Position numbers and translations under genes: made by a program. The notes under the pieces are model-generated. The model was not told the origin of the DNA, did not search any database, and was given only the letters and a program-made list of their open reading frames with translations. Positions 10,963 to 21,725 of a stretch of 64,000 bases of DNA are shown one piece after another. Numbering within the stretch: the first letter of the stretch is position 1; every line of letters starts with the position of its first letter. Location of the stretch: assembly GCA_037447655.1 (NCBI GenBank), contig JBBHKE010002283.1:36747-100746 (forward strand). Direction: 5' to 3'. The DNA comes from Zygnema cylindricum. Lineage: Eukaryota; Streptophyta; Zygnematophyceae; Zygnematales; Zygnemataceae.

Positions 10963-11919
10963 TAATGTAGAGAAACAATTAGTAACATTAACTCTATTGT
11001 GGGTTTAATGTTTTAATGCCCAAAAAGTATTAACGTTATTTTATACATCTAACACTAATTTGGATAAACACTCCCATAGAGTAGCTGACTAGCCGCGATA
11101 ACTTGTATTCGACTATAATATTCTAGTCGACGTTTGAACATGTGAGAACAAGATCTCGTGATTTCCCTTTTCGTCATTACTACAATATTTGCACTTTTCC
11201 ATGTCAGCGCCATTCACTTTCCCGTCTAGACGCCGTTATCTAACACTTTTTCAATACGTTTGTACAAAAAACCGAACAATTTTAGTATAGACTGCAATAT
11301 TTCATACACTACACTATTTGAAAAAAGCTCAAACTATAACCATTGACGTTAATTAAACCGTACCTAAAGTAACGTAAAGAATATATCATCACTATTAACA
11401 TCTATTTTAGGTTCAAGGGACAAAAGTTAGGGGCACGGATATGGAGTTACTAACACTAAAAGCGATTCACAGTGTACAGTACTTAATAGTCTCGTGATTG
11501 AACAGAAGCTAAGCAAAAGGTTTTTGAGTATAAATTAAGTTTTACAGACTTAGACAAATTAGTAGTTTCAGTCTTATATTGTAAACTAAGTCGAGACGTA
11601 ACCGGATTGCAAAAGAAAACCAAAAGACAAGCGGAAAGAGGCAAAAAACGGTGTTGCTACGGCTAAGCTCCATACCTTTGTCCCCAACAAGAACGAAGTC
11701 GGCTCTACGCTTAAGCCGTTTGCTGTGCCTCTAACAGGTTCACGGATTTGACGACGACTACCTTACTAATGAGACGATGGTAAAACCGCAAGTGAATGCG
11801 ACTACAGAGGGATGACAATAGAGGGAGTTCATTTTAGGGCTCACCGGCAAGTGGGAACGAGTAGACAATAACCATCCCCGAAAAGATAATAAGTCTTCGT
11901 CGACATTAAATATGTTCCC
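10963..11919. other. Non-coding, AT-rich; isolated MITE end near 11444–11473
   Basis: No gene is visible. The sequence ACACTAAAAGCGATTCACAGTG followed by TA (about 11450–11475) is a right-hand end of the same MITE type. A left end could not be assigned with confidence. Confidence 0.4.
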
Positions 11920-12968
11920 TGAAACTCTAAGACCTCCATAAGTCCTCAGAGTGGACAGCTTCCAAGAAGCCTCTATGATAACCCTGACCCCTTTGTGTTT
12001 CAGCAAAAATAACTGCCAACCTAGCAAAAAATAACTCTGACCAACTTCACCCCTGTGAAGGCAAGACTCTCCTGAGTCGATAGCAAAAAGAATCTATGAA
12101 TTTGCTCCTCTGAGCAGTAAGTTATGGAGGGTCAAAGTTGACCTTTTGGACAGAAGCTCTCTGGGAGAGAGGGTCCTATCTTCTAATTTTTCTAAGTCCT
12201 ATCTCTCTCACAAACTCTATCTACTGATGTACGGAACCAATCAGAATTGAGTTCCGTACGTAAAAGTACAGCTGCCGGTGTACTTTATGTACGGACATTG
12301 TACGACATGCCCTAAATGTCGACACATGTCAAATCCGGATTAGATGCCATAATCTCCGGAGATTCCACAATCCAACGGAATTTCGCCACGTGTCATCCGA
12401 TGTGGCGATGGCCTAAAACCGCCGAAATCCTCCTCCGCGATCTCGGCGCTAATCTCGGCCGTCCGATTAAAGTCGGCTTTAATCGTAGCCGTAATAAATA
12501 CATGTGCGGTATTTGTTTCATTTACGAAACAAATGCGCGGTACTGATTTGTGTCCGTACCGTAATCCGTACTTTACACATTTACCGGATCTATGTATCCC
12601 GTAATAAATTATAGTTAAATGGTTTATCGCACGTATATCTATTTAAATAATTATCGAACTATATATTATGTAACATTACCGCTAGACTTAACGGCTAAGG
12701 CTACCGGCTATTTCCTATCTGCCGGCCGGTAGGAACATGGATCAAATCCTGTCGCCGACACATACCTTTTAATTAATAAATAAACCCTAACATAAAATTC
12801 CCGTAAACCTCAGAATAGCCAAGGTAGCCATGGCTCTAGCTTCCTCTCCAATTTCTCAGTGACTGCGACAAGTTTGAGAGTTGGAGAGAGAAGTTAGAGA
12901 TAGACTGCCTCGACTTCTATATTTCTTCTCAAACCTAGAAAATACTAATAAAACCATTAGTTTCTACA
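11920..12968 (-). mobile_element. Solo LTR of copia family A
   Basis: It runs TGAAACTC to TTTCTACA, 1049 bp, with flanks TTCCC (left) and TTCAC (right), a target duplication with one change. All LTR A modules are present, including the hairpin chain (about 12048–12120), TATA box, GTAC pairs, the G-box inverted repeat near 12390 and the antisense tRNA-like fold near 12717–12760. No internal element sequence lies on either side. Confidence 0.88.
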
Positions 12969-13269
12969 TTCACACTGTCGAAACGTGGTTGCTGGACGAA
13001 TATGTGAGAACGTGATATTTGACAGCCCGATTATATCCCATTTTTAGAGCGCACATTCTCATGCGTCCGCGGTTATTAAAACTCATTAATTATACATTTT
13101 CACTTAAAAAGGTACAATTTTGTATAGTCTGACAATGTCTGTACGCAACACTAATTAAATGATGACGTACTTCCGTTTTGTACGGTACTAAAAAATTAAC
13201 CCTAAATAGAGTAAAGAAAAAAATAGAATGAACTACGCTAATGGAGAATAATAATAAAAAAGCGGGACG

Positions 13270-13460
13270 GAATTAGCGTACACAACGCTAATTAGCGATT
13301 GGCGGTGTACTTATTGGATACTTTATGGAGAATCGGGCACATGCAGAATTTGACTATATTTCGACTCATGGAGGACAGTTCGATTTCGCGTCCGTTTGGA
13401 AATTTATATATCGGGTCGTGAAGTACACCGCCAATCGTTTTTAGCGTTATGTACGCTATA
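13270..13460. repeat. Inverted pair of MITE-type ends
   Basis: An arm of about 37 bp ending GATTGGCGGTGTACTT at about 13321 is repeated in inverted form starting AAGTACACCGCCAATC at about 13421, with about 100 bp between. The arms carry the CACCGCCAATCG…TTAGCGTTA signature of the MITE family. They face outwards, as if two elements lay side by side, one to each side of the spacer. Confidence 0.6.
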
Positions 13461-14774
13461 TCCGCGCCCCTATTTTTTTAGGGTTTCACCTGAAATAGAA
13501 TTAATAACATTATTTTTTTTATGCTAATTAAGGGTACTGCCCCATGTGGCTAAGTACGGGTTTGTTGTTTTCTTTTAAAACTTAGCGCCGTACTGCCTAA
13601 GTTGTCACCGTAAGAAAAAATAGTAGATTTTTAGAGTACAATTTGCGTCATATTTGAACTTAAGATGTACGAAAATTTGTCGTCTTGTGTTTTTTCGACC
13701 CACTATCACGTCATCTTCAAGCTTCTTATAAACAACATCGACAATGTGTTTTAAAGAAAGTAGGACCGTTTTCACAAATAGGAAAACGTATTATCACGTC
13801 TGAATTTTTTTCATAATTTTTTTACTACTGAAAAAAGTACACTGTTGTTCGTTTTTGTCAACATGCAACATGTACGATTTTTTTATGAAAGGGTCTTGAT
13901 GGTGCAATGTCATTTCACGTGAAGGTGTAAAATCTGCAAGGTGAAAAATCTGCGAAGTCATGGCTGCTTGGCGGCTAGACAGGAGGGGTTTACGCAAAGG
14001 CATGTCGTACAGCCACGTCCGCAAGGTTGTACGTCTACGATGTCACGCAATGACATGCAACATGCCAAATCGTTGCAAAATTTACGATGTGTCTTGCGAC
14101 GCTTCAATTTTTTTTGGAAAATACAATGCAACAAGACACATTGTACACGTTCACAACAGTCACGGGCATTGTCGACGTATACAATCGTCACAAAGTTAAG
14201 AAACAATTTCGAGCAAACACATATGGACACTTGAATTTCGGGTGGACCGGATCCGCGCTAAAAAACAAAGTAAGTTCGCTCAAGTCTTAAGTACATGGGG
14301 CCGTACCCTAAGGTTCTGGTGAATTAGCGTTAAAAATTCTAATTTATGATTTTCTTGAATAGTGTGGTGTACCGAAGTGTTATTGTTAAGTAAAAAAGTA
14401 CGAAATATGGACAAAAATAATCACGATCATACGTAAAACTACGATCAGAATAAATTGCATAGTGAAATCGTACCTATTTTAGTGTAAAAATATTGATCAC
14501 GTATTAATTATACGGGAAAAATCCCAAAGTACAGTCGTGAATAAATTAGAGTAAAAAGACGCGAGGGTGTAGAATTTTTCTGATTTTGTAATTTTACCTA
14601 TTTTATTGTGAAGATCTTGATGGCAGATCCATTGTACCCAATCAACGATATAGATCAATTAGAGTAATTTTTTTTTCCCGAATTTTTGAAAAACTCAAAT
14701 TAGTGTTAGTAACGCTAATTAATGTTTAACACCAATAATTTTGAAATAATAATAACAATTGGTCGTGTACTGTA
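13461..14774. other. Non-coding region with diverged MITE-internal sequence
   Basis: Short frames around 13941–14290 encode nothing I recognise. From about 14320 to 14720 phrases such as ATAGTGTGGTG and AATTAGCGTTA resemble the interior of the element at 8791–9269, so an old, broken copy is likely. Confidence 0.35.
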
Positions 14775-14983
14775 CACTGTGTATTGCTACTAGTGTTAAT
14801 ATTGTTTTCGCCACTTAAAAAAATCTTTCCTCCATACATAATTGTCAAATTGTGGATCTCACGATTACGATTGAAAGTTAAGCTTTTGATTGGCAGGCTA
14901 CATCTGAAAATTAGACAATTGTGTACGGAGAAAAGATGTGTTAAGTGGTAAAAAAACATTAACACTAATTGCAATTCACTGTG
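14775..14983. mobile_element. MITE, 209 bp, TA target
   Basis: The left end CACTGTGTATTGCTACTAG and the inverted right end CACAGTGAATTGCAATTAG both continue into TGTTAAT and GCCACTTAA-like or ACCACTTAA-like sequence. TA flanks both sides (14773–14774, 14984–14985). It belongs to the same family as 10746–10962. Confidence 0.8.
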
Positions 14984-14985
14984 TA

Positions 14986-15772
14986 CTATACTATAATTTT
15001 TGTGAGGCCGATACAGTTTCCATTTCGTTTTGGAATTCCAAGGAGTTTGGAGTTGTTGTAGCTTACAAGTCAGAGTTCGCAATCAGGTACCCGAATCCTT
15101 AACTAAACAGTACCCGCCTGCCCACGTCGAATCCGGAACGAGCTCAGGTGCCAAATTTTGGGGCCGACCACATTCGGTAGGGTGAATAAAATAAAAAACA
15201 AAACAAATTATAATATGGTCGCGTAAGCAGAAAACGAAAAAAGTTTAAGGTTCTGTAGGTACATTCCACTAGAGTACTGTACAATATAGTATTGTGCATA
15301 CTATACACATTATTTTGCTTTGTACTCTCAGTATTGTGGAAGGTATGTGGGAAATGACCATTAATTTTGTACATATTTAGGTACGGGAAGGTACGAGTAG
15401 ATGCGAAAAATCGAGTTTTTATTAACATTTTTTTCATAAACGTGTATAGGGTACTTGATAACAATTTAGGAGCGTGACATAACGCGGGCGGATTTCGGGT
15501 GCTCATATTTTGAAAAATAAAATGTCAGATTTGGGTATCGGAAATTTTGACTTTTGCGACCTTTTTAAAAAGTAGCTTAGGGTGGCGTCCCATCAAACAA
15601 AAAGTGGGGTAGTTTAGTGAAATCAACGCCTAAGTGTATTAAGCCGTACTGCTTGTTTTGTTTTTATACACGAATAATATTACAAAGAATCTTACCAAAA
15701 CTCTTGGAAGATCTAAGAGGTGACAATGACCGTCGAATATTCATTCACGAGGCATTCACCTCATTTTTTTTT
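14986..15772. other. Non-coding, nothing recognised
   Basis: It is AT-rich with short frames only. The minus-strand frame at 15144–15506 has no recognisable domain and no repeated partner in the window. Confidence 0.3.
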
Positions 15773-15811
15773 TAGGTGGCAACCCACCTCGTCGAGGTGG
15801 GTTGTCACCTA
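15773..15811. repeat. Near-perfect 39-bp hairpin
   Basis: The arm TAGGTGGCAACCCACCTCG (15773–15791), a single T, and its inverted copy (15793–15811) pair with one mismatch. A T-run precedes it. It is not linked to a gene or to a recognised element. Confidence 0.85.
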
Positions 15812-16276
15812 CAGAAACAAATAAGTCGCGACACCTAGGACGATTAAGCTTAGTGTAAGATGGATCACCAACGAAATTCCCAAAAGTTGCATATGTTGCA
15901 CAATGTGAACGTGTAAAAATGGGTCGCGTGGAAAAAGATAAATAAACCCACGATGAGCGCGCTCTGTTGTGCGTACACGTTACACGGGTTGTGTGCCTTT
16001 TGCCAGAGTGGATGCGAATCCGCCAAAATTATCACGTCACGCTTCCAACATCAAAGTTGTTGCTTCTTTTTTGTCGTTGCGTTTTGAAATTTTGGATAGT
16101 ACATTATAATGCCCCTCTATACGAGTCATTAATTACCTCCGGTGGTACAAATATTACCACCGCTGCTACAAATATTGCGTTCAAACTTTTTATTCGAGAT
16201 TCTTTCAATTTTTTAAGGGAATTGCTAATCGCAATTATACATTTGAAGTACAAATTAGTACAAGTTACGTATCTTT
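15812..16276. other. Non-coding, nothing recognised
   Basis: The plus frame at 15967–16278 has no recognisable domain and is probably a chance frame. Confidence 0.3.
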
Positions 16277-17019
16277 GAGTTCAGATTTGATGGTCAATCT
16301 GTCGAACAACTTTGACTCGCGAAATTTTGTAACGAGAAAAAGTGTCGCGCTTGCGAACGTCGACATTCATAAAAAAAAAACAATTCACACGGGCAGCGCA
16401 GGTTTACGGTAACAAAAACTGTGGCAGCCACATGTAAATAAAATGGTTGCTTGCAGGTAGTTTCTCACTTCACGTGAGCTCTATTGTGAGAGGATATACT
16501 TACAATTAATTTAGTCGCAAAATGGAATGTAATCGCGAACCATTACATTGAACTTGGACACAAATTAGAGGACGATGTCATATGTATAAATTAACTCGCA
16601 CAAAACGAAATAAACTTCGTACAAGATAAAAAAGCGTACCCGTCTATAAACATCGATGAAACTAAATGATAAAAAAGCGTGTCGTCAAGCGCGACTAAAT
16701 AAAGCCACACTATTTACGAATCAACATTCCTACATTGACAACGTGCTTTACATTGATTCACACTCAAAGAAAAAATAAAATGCGCACATAAAAACAAAAT
16801 AAAGTACGCACTTAAATGTTAGCATATGCTCTCACAGTGGAGCTCACGTGAAGTGAGAAACTACCTCCGCGCAACCATTAACGTAAACTTGCGCCGACCG
16901 TGAGAATTGTTTTTTTTTTTTATGACGGTCAACTTTCGCAAGCGCGACACTTTTTTAACCGTCTTACAATATTTCGCCAGTCAAAGTTGTTCGACGAATT
17001 GACCGTCAAATCTAAACTC
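16277..17019. mobile_element. Fold-back element with inverted arms of about 200 bp
   Basis: The left arm starts GAGTTCAGATTTGATGGTCA at 16277 and the right arm, read inverted, starts GAGTTTAGATTTGACGGTCA at 17019. Similarity continues for about 190–220 bp, through AGTGTCGCGCTTGCGAA, an A-run, and TAGTTTCTCACTTCACGTGA. The left arm has about 32 extra bp near 16410. The middle (about 16500–16825) is AT-rich and non-coding. Long arms suggest a Mutator-like or fold-back non-autonomous transposon, but I could not see a 9-bp target duplication. Confidence 0.75.
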
Positions 17020-17068
17020 TGTTGTTTTAAAGACTTAATTTCGTACACACCCGTTTTAATGTAGCCTT

Positions 17069-17400
17069 TGTTGTCTTTTGGAAAGCTTTCAGTCTCAGAG
17101 CAGCGCAACAGCGCAGCAACTATACAGCTGCCATACAGCAGAGCAGCTGCTATACCGAAGAGCAGCGCAGCTGCTATACAGCAGAGCAGCGCAGCAGCTG
17201 CTATACAGCAGAGCAGCGCAGCAGCGCAGCAACAGAGCAGCGCAGCAGCGCAGCAGCAGAGCAGCGCAGCAGCGAAGGTGCAACACAGACAGGACAACGC
17301 AACCACGATTATATTTGATATGGTCCGTACGGTCAACGCAGCGTCTGATATTCTTAATGTGATTCTGTACAGATAGAGCAACTGCGATAGATACGATTCT
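17069..17400 (+). repeat. D-like LTR start with GCAGCGCAG minisatellite
   Basis: TGTTGTCTTTTGGAAAGC at 17069 resembles the family D LTR start (29212, 38905). From 17098 to about 17275 it expands into a minisatellite of CAGAGCAGCGCAGCAGC-type units. It then returns to D-like phrases (GACAACGCAAC, TTTGATATGGTCCGTACGG). D LTRs carry a shorter, less regular version of the same ACAACGCAGCTGCGAC repeats. The right end is unclear. Confidence 0.5.
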
Positions 17401-17459
17401 AGTAAACTTAGTGGGTATGCGCCTTCTACTCCTCCTATTTTCATTTTCTTGCTTTCCTT

Positions 17460-18727
17460 CGATGCGCTCAGATTAGGCTTCTCTCCTTCCTCATTAGGTT
17501 TGCTCCTTTCGCCTTACAAAGTCCTTCTTTTCCTACACAGATTAACAATTTTTCTTTTCCAATAGCCTTTGTTAGCATGTCGGCTGCATTTTCCTTGTCT
17601 GGCTGTTACCCGAATGCCACGGCCTCGGCAATTGTGGTGTCCCTAATGAAATGGTACCGCATATCAATAGGTTTGGCCTTAGGATGATTGATAGGATTTC
17701 TGATCTAAGCTAAACAACTCTGGCTGTCCGTATAAATAGTGGACTTGGTTTTCTGTATGAACCCTAGCTCGTTCACAAATTCTTTGAGCCATAAGACCTC
17801 TTTCACTGTGGCGGCCGCCGCCATGTACTCCGCCTCCATGGTTGATAATGCCACTGTTTTCAGGAGTTTACTGCTCCAGCTCACGCTTCCATCGCCAATG
17901 TTTACCTGGTAACGTGTGGTTGATTTTCTGCTTGAAACATCCCCTCCCCAGTTAGAGTCTGTGAATGCATGATTTTTGATGCTTTGCTGAGTTCCCCCAA
18001 GGGTTAGAGTGTAGTCAATTGTCTCTTTGAGGTATCCGAGTACTCTTTTTGCTGCTGACCAATGTTGTTTCCCTGGGTTGTTTAGGAATCGGCTGAGGAT
18101 TCCAATGGCGGCGATGATATCCGGACGTGGGCAATTCATCGCGTAGATGAGTGCTCCCACTGCTTCTCGATATGGGGCCTCAACTGGCTCATCTTGAATT
18201 TTGAGGTCCTCTATGAACTTTTCCCCTTGCTCCACAGGTGAGGAGATGCCATTTGCACCCTGAAGTCGAAATCTGGTAAGGAGCTCCCCTATGTACTGCC
18301 TTTGACTGAGATGGATCTCCCTACTTTTCCGATCTCTAATCACTTTAATGCCTGGTACATACTTAAGCTTACCTAGGTCTTTCATTTCAAAGGCTTGTGA
18401 TAGCATCTTTTTAACTCTTGCTATCTCTTCCTTTGTTTTCCCTAATATCATCAGATCGTCTACATAGATTGCTATGATTATCTTGCTTTCTGGATGATAA
18501 TATATAAAGTGATCTGACTGGATCTTTTCAAATCCCTCTCCTTGCAGATATTCATCTATCTTAATGTTCCATAATCTGGGGAATTGTTTAAAGCCATAAA
18601 GAGCCTTTAAGAGTTTGCAAACCTTTTGAGGGTTCATCAGGTCCTCATACCCTTCCGGTTGGGTCATGTAGAGTTCCTCTTCAAGCTCTCCGTGGAGGAA
18701 TGTCGTTTTCACATCCATCTGCTCCAC
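17460..18727 (-). pseudogene. Copia family F reverse transcriptase–RNase H
   Basis: The main frame (18727–17705) covers RT from MEQMDVKTTFLHGELEEELYM through LKALYGFKQ and the catalytic IYVDDLMIL. RNase H follows with FTDSNWGGD (catalytic Asp), STMEAEY and YTDSQSCLA. A stop at about 17705 interrupts RNase H, and the remaining end (PINHPKAKPIDMRYHFIRD…ADMLTKAIGKEKL) is readable to about 17500 with another stop. This lineage is clearly different in sequence from families A–E. LTRs could not be delineated. Confidence 0.85.
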
Positions 18728-18769
18728 TTCTAGGTCGAGGATGGCGGCAAGGGCAAGGAGTGCCCGAAC

Positions 18770-19307
18770 TTAGGTAAATTTCACGACCGGTGCGAATGTT
18801 TCCTTGTAATCTATCCCCTCTTTCTGTGTGAACCCCTTAGCAACCAACCTTGTTTTGTAGCGTTCAATTGTGCCATCTGCATTTCTTTTTATCTTGACTC
18901 CCAATCGGTTTTCTCCCTTCTGGCAGGTCCTCCAATGTCCATGTGCCATTTTTCAAAATGGAAGTCATCTCCTCATTGGTGGCGGCCTTCCATTTGTCGG
19001 AGTTTTCACCTGCAAGAGCACTTCTGAGATTTGATGGTTCCTCAACCTGTGCCATCCATGCAAACTCCTTCCTTGGAGCCTTCGACGTTTCCAGCCATTC
19101 GCCAAACTTGTTAGGTGGGTTCCTGACCCAGCTTGGTCGTTTTGCTGATTTTGCTGTCGGCTTTGTTGGGTTCTTTTTCTTTTCCACCACTGCTTCTGCT
19201 GCTTTCTTATTTTCGCTCTTCTTCGTTGATGCGATGATGTTCTCGGCAGTTTCGGCAGATTCAGACTTTGGCTCCTCTATTTGCGCTTGCATTTGTTTCG
19301 GAGTCAT
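18770..19307 (-). pseudogene. Copia family F integrase–RT linker
   Basis: A 147-residue frame rich in Glu, Lys and Ala (coiled-coil-like KKSENKKAAEAVVEKKK) ends in the RT-start block ([35 protein letters not shown]). A frameshift near 18890 and a stop near 18770 separate it from the RT core. It belongs to one polyprotein with its neighbours on either side. Confidence 0.75.
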
Positions 19308-20536
19308 TAGTTTTGAGCAGAATGATCTGTGTCCTCTTTTGAATCGACATCTCGTGGCGAGATGTTTGATGGGTTAGGATACATCAGCTTTACCTGTTCA
19401 GCGAAGGTGAATGTCTCACCTCCTTGTTCACTCCCACTATCAATGAATTGTGGTTTCTCGCCGAATCTTACATCTCTGCTGATGATGATTTTCTTTGTGC
19501 TATTGCTTAGCACTCTGTATGCCTTGCTCTGCTTGTCATACCCCAAGAATGTCCCCTCAATGGCCTTCGGTCCTAGTTTCCCTCCTTTGTTGTTGTGGTT
19601 ATATACATAGACCTTACTCCTAAACACTTTTAGGTGGAATAGGTTCGGTCTGAACCCATTCCACTTCTCGAGCGTTGTGGAATCGTCTAATGCTATGGTG
19701 GGACATGTGTTATGCAGGTACATGGTCTGACTCATGGCTTCCCCCCAATACTGCGGTTTGGTATTGTGGACAACCATCATGCTTCTCGTCATCTCGAGGA
19801 GTGTGCGATTCATTCTTTCTGCGACGCCGTTCTGTTCGGGTGTCGCTAGTGCTGTCAAGCGGTGTTCGATTCCCTCAGATTCGAGAAAATCCTTAAATTC
19901 GTTGGAGAGGTACTCTCCACCCCTGTCACTTCGCAAGCAAGTGATTGACGTGCCGTGTTTCTTTTTGACTGCTGCCTTGTACACCTTAAAGTGAGCGAAG
20001 ACTTCGCTTTTGTGGGTCATTAAGAAAATGCGTGTCATTCTGGTGAAGTCATCGATGAATGTAACCATGTATTTCTTGCCTCTGCATGAAGGAACCTTCG
20101 GTGGTCCCCAAACGTCGGAGTGCACAACCTCGAGTGGTTGGCTACCTCTTTGTGCACCTGCTTGTGGGAATGGTAGTCCATGAGCCTTTCCCATTTTGCA
20201 ATTGTGACATGGATCAGGTGTGTCTTTCACAGACTTGAGTCCGATCGCATGTGCCATGTTGCTTTTGATTATTTTCCTCATCCCGTCTATGTGTAGGTGA
20301 CCAAGTCTGCAATGCCACAAAAATTGGTTTGATAGATTTTGAATTTTCGTTTCAATGACAACCTTTTCTTTAGTGCTTACTTCTGTGTCTTTTATATCTG
20401 TAGCAGGTGATGAGTCTGTGGCATGGAGCATGGATCTTGCGGCGAGTGAATTGGACTTCGCCCTTGGGTTGCACTTGAGACGGTAGGTCCGATCTGCCAT
20501 TCGTTCGCCCTCTGCAATTGTTAGCCCATCTTGCAT
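19307..20536 (-). pseudogene. Copia family F integrase (long open segment)
   Basis: This 409-residue frame has a complete GAG-pre-integrase zinc site (H75, H80, C110, C113) and integrase catalytic residues D141 (HSDVWGP), D204 (RSDRGGEY) and E240 (PEQNGVAER), spaced D-D35E. The C-terminal copia block is also present (FHLKVFRSKVYV, GTFLGYDKQSKAYR). It is the best preserved part of family F. Upstream the protease and gag are shifted, and downstream the frame stops at 19307 before the linker. As a separate protein it would lack its start, since the first Met lies inside the pre-integrase region. Confidence 0.85.
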
Positions 20537-20551
20537 TAGTGTGATTTTTCC

Positions 20552-20835
20552 TTATTTTTGCCATACCGGTGAGATACCGCTATCCTCGGCTTGAGGGATA
20601 GAGTAGAGGTTTCTCTTGAAGTCTGGGACAAACAAAACATTCTTGATTGTTTGAAAGGTTAATTTTCCATCCACTAACGTCTCTATCTCAATGTCTCTTG
20701 TTCTTGTTGCGAGGGTGGAGTGATTGTCTCCCATGAAAATTCGAGATGGGTTTGTTTGTTTGAGGTGAACCACTCGCGTCGATAACACATGTGTTCTGAT
20801 GCGCCTGTGTCGATCATCTAGTCGTTGGAGCCGAC
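20552..20835 (-). pseudogene. Copia family F protease remnant
   Basis: The aspartic-protease signature DTGASEHMC is visible on the minus strand near 20790–20820. It is followed, after a one-base frame change, by STRVVHLKQTNPSRIFMGDN and IKNVLFVPDFKRNLYSI, the usual protease and pre-integrase spacer. A stop just before the active site and the frameshift make it inactive. Confidence 0.7.
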
Positions 20836-20907
20836 CCCGAGAGAAGATGCCCTCATCGCCTGTGAGCTCACTATCTCCTTCCCTTTCCCCTTCCTCTTTT
20901 TCAGTTT

Positions 20908-21723
20908 TTACTCATCCACCTTTCCATTCTTTTTGGCTTGAGCATACTTCCTGCATAATGAGATGAAGTGACCTGCTTTGTCATAGTAGAAACACTTTCT
21001 ATCATCCTTTGTGTCGCGATTCTGACCACCTCTTTTGTCTTTATTGTTAAATGTGCTCCTAGATGCAAATGCGAAGCTTTCGAAGTTCATATCGCGGTTC
21101 GTCATGAGTTTTGTGTTAAACTCATCTTTCAGGAGTGCCTCGACGACTTAGTTCCACTTCCATGTGGATACTTCTTTCTGGTCCAACCAAGTGAGTGTGG
21201 GTTTTTACTCGATTGGGAGGGAAAGCATGAGAATGGTGATTTTGGTGTCAGCAGGGAGAGTGAAACCGACGGCATCAGCTTCGGCTAAGAGGTTGGCATA
21301 GTTAGAGGTGTAAGCTTCCATAGATGTGCCATCTTGGTAGACAGTTGTCATGAGTGTCTTTTCGAGCTTGATTCTTGCTGTCATACGTGAGAGTTTGTGT
21401 GTCGCTTCAAGGGATTCCCAAATCTTTGCAGAAGTTTTGAGTCTCGTCACATTTCTCAGCTGGTTGTCTACCAACCCACGAATCAGGCAATTTTTGGCTC
21501 TGATCTCCCGCATGTCCCAATCTTTCATCGCCTTTGTCTTATCTGTTTTCACACTGTTTGCATCCGCAGGAGTTGGATGCGTCTCTGCCCGGTTAACAAT
21601 TCCCAAGCAGTTTCTCTCCTCAAGAGCCGCCTCGGCCCGACACCTCCATAGCTGATAATTTGAACCTTCGAACTTATCAAGGGTGCCAAGCGGGCCCATG
21701 ATCTGTTGACCTTGATTAGACAT
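20908..21723 (-). pseudogene. Copia family F Gag with altered zinc knuckle
   Basis: Gag starts MSNQGQQIMGPLGTLDKFEG at 21723 and runs 172 residues through the conserved copia Gag core (WDMREIRAKNCLIRGL, AKIWESLEATH, MEAYTSNYANLLAEADAVG) to a stop at 21205. A second frame (21105–20908) carries the zinc knuckle CFYYDKAGHFISLC, where the second Cys is replaced by Tyr. The 'IMGP' coded next to the start corresponds to 'VMGP' in families A–C, which is encoded by the primer-binding site. Here the DNA (ATCATGGGCCC) matches that site only partly. Confidence 0.8.
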
Positions 21724-21725
21724 TT

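Noticed and set aside
13941-14290. Overlapping plus and minus frames of 60–97 codons
   Set aside because: Frames on both strands with no recognisable domain, lying in MITE-rich non-coding DNA.
17068-17376. Overlapping frames encoding poly-Ala/Ser/Gln or Cys/Leu-rich proteins
   Set aside because: They are translations of the GCAGCGCAG minisatellite in different phases; no conserved domain.
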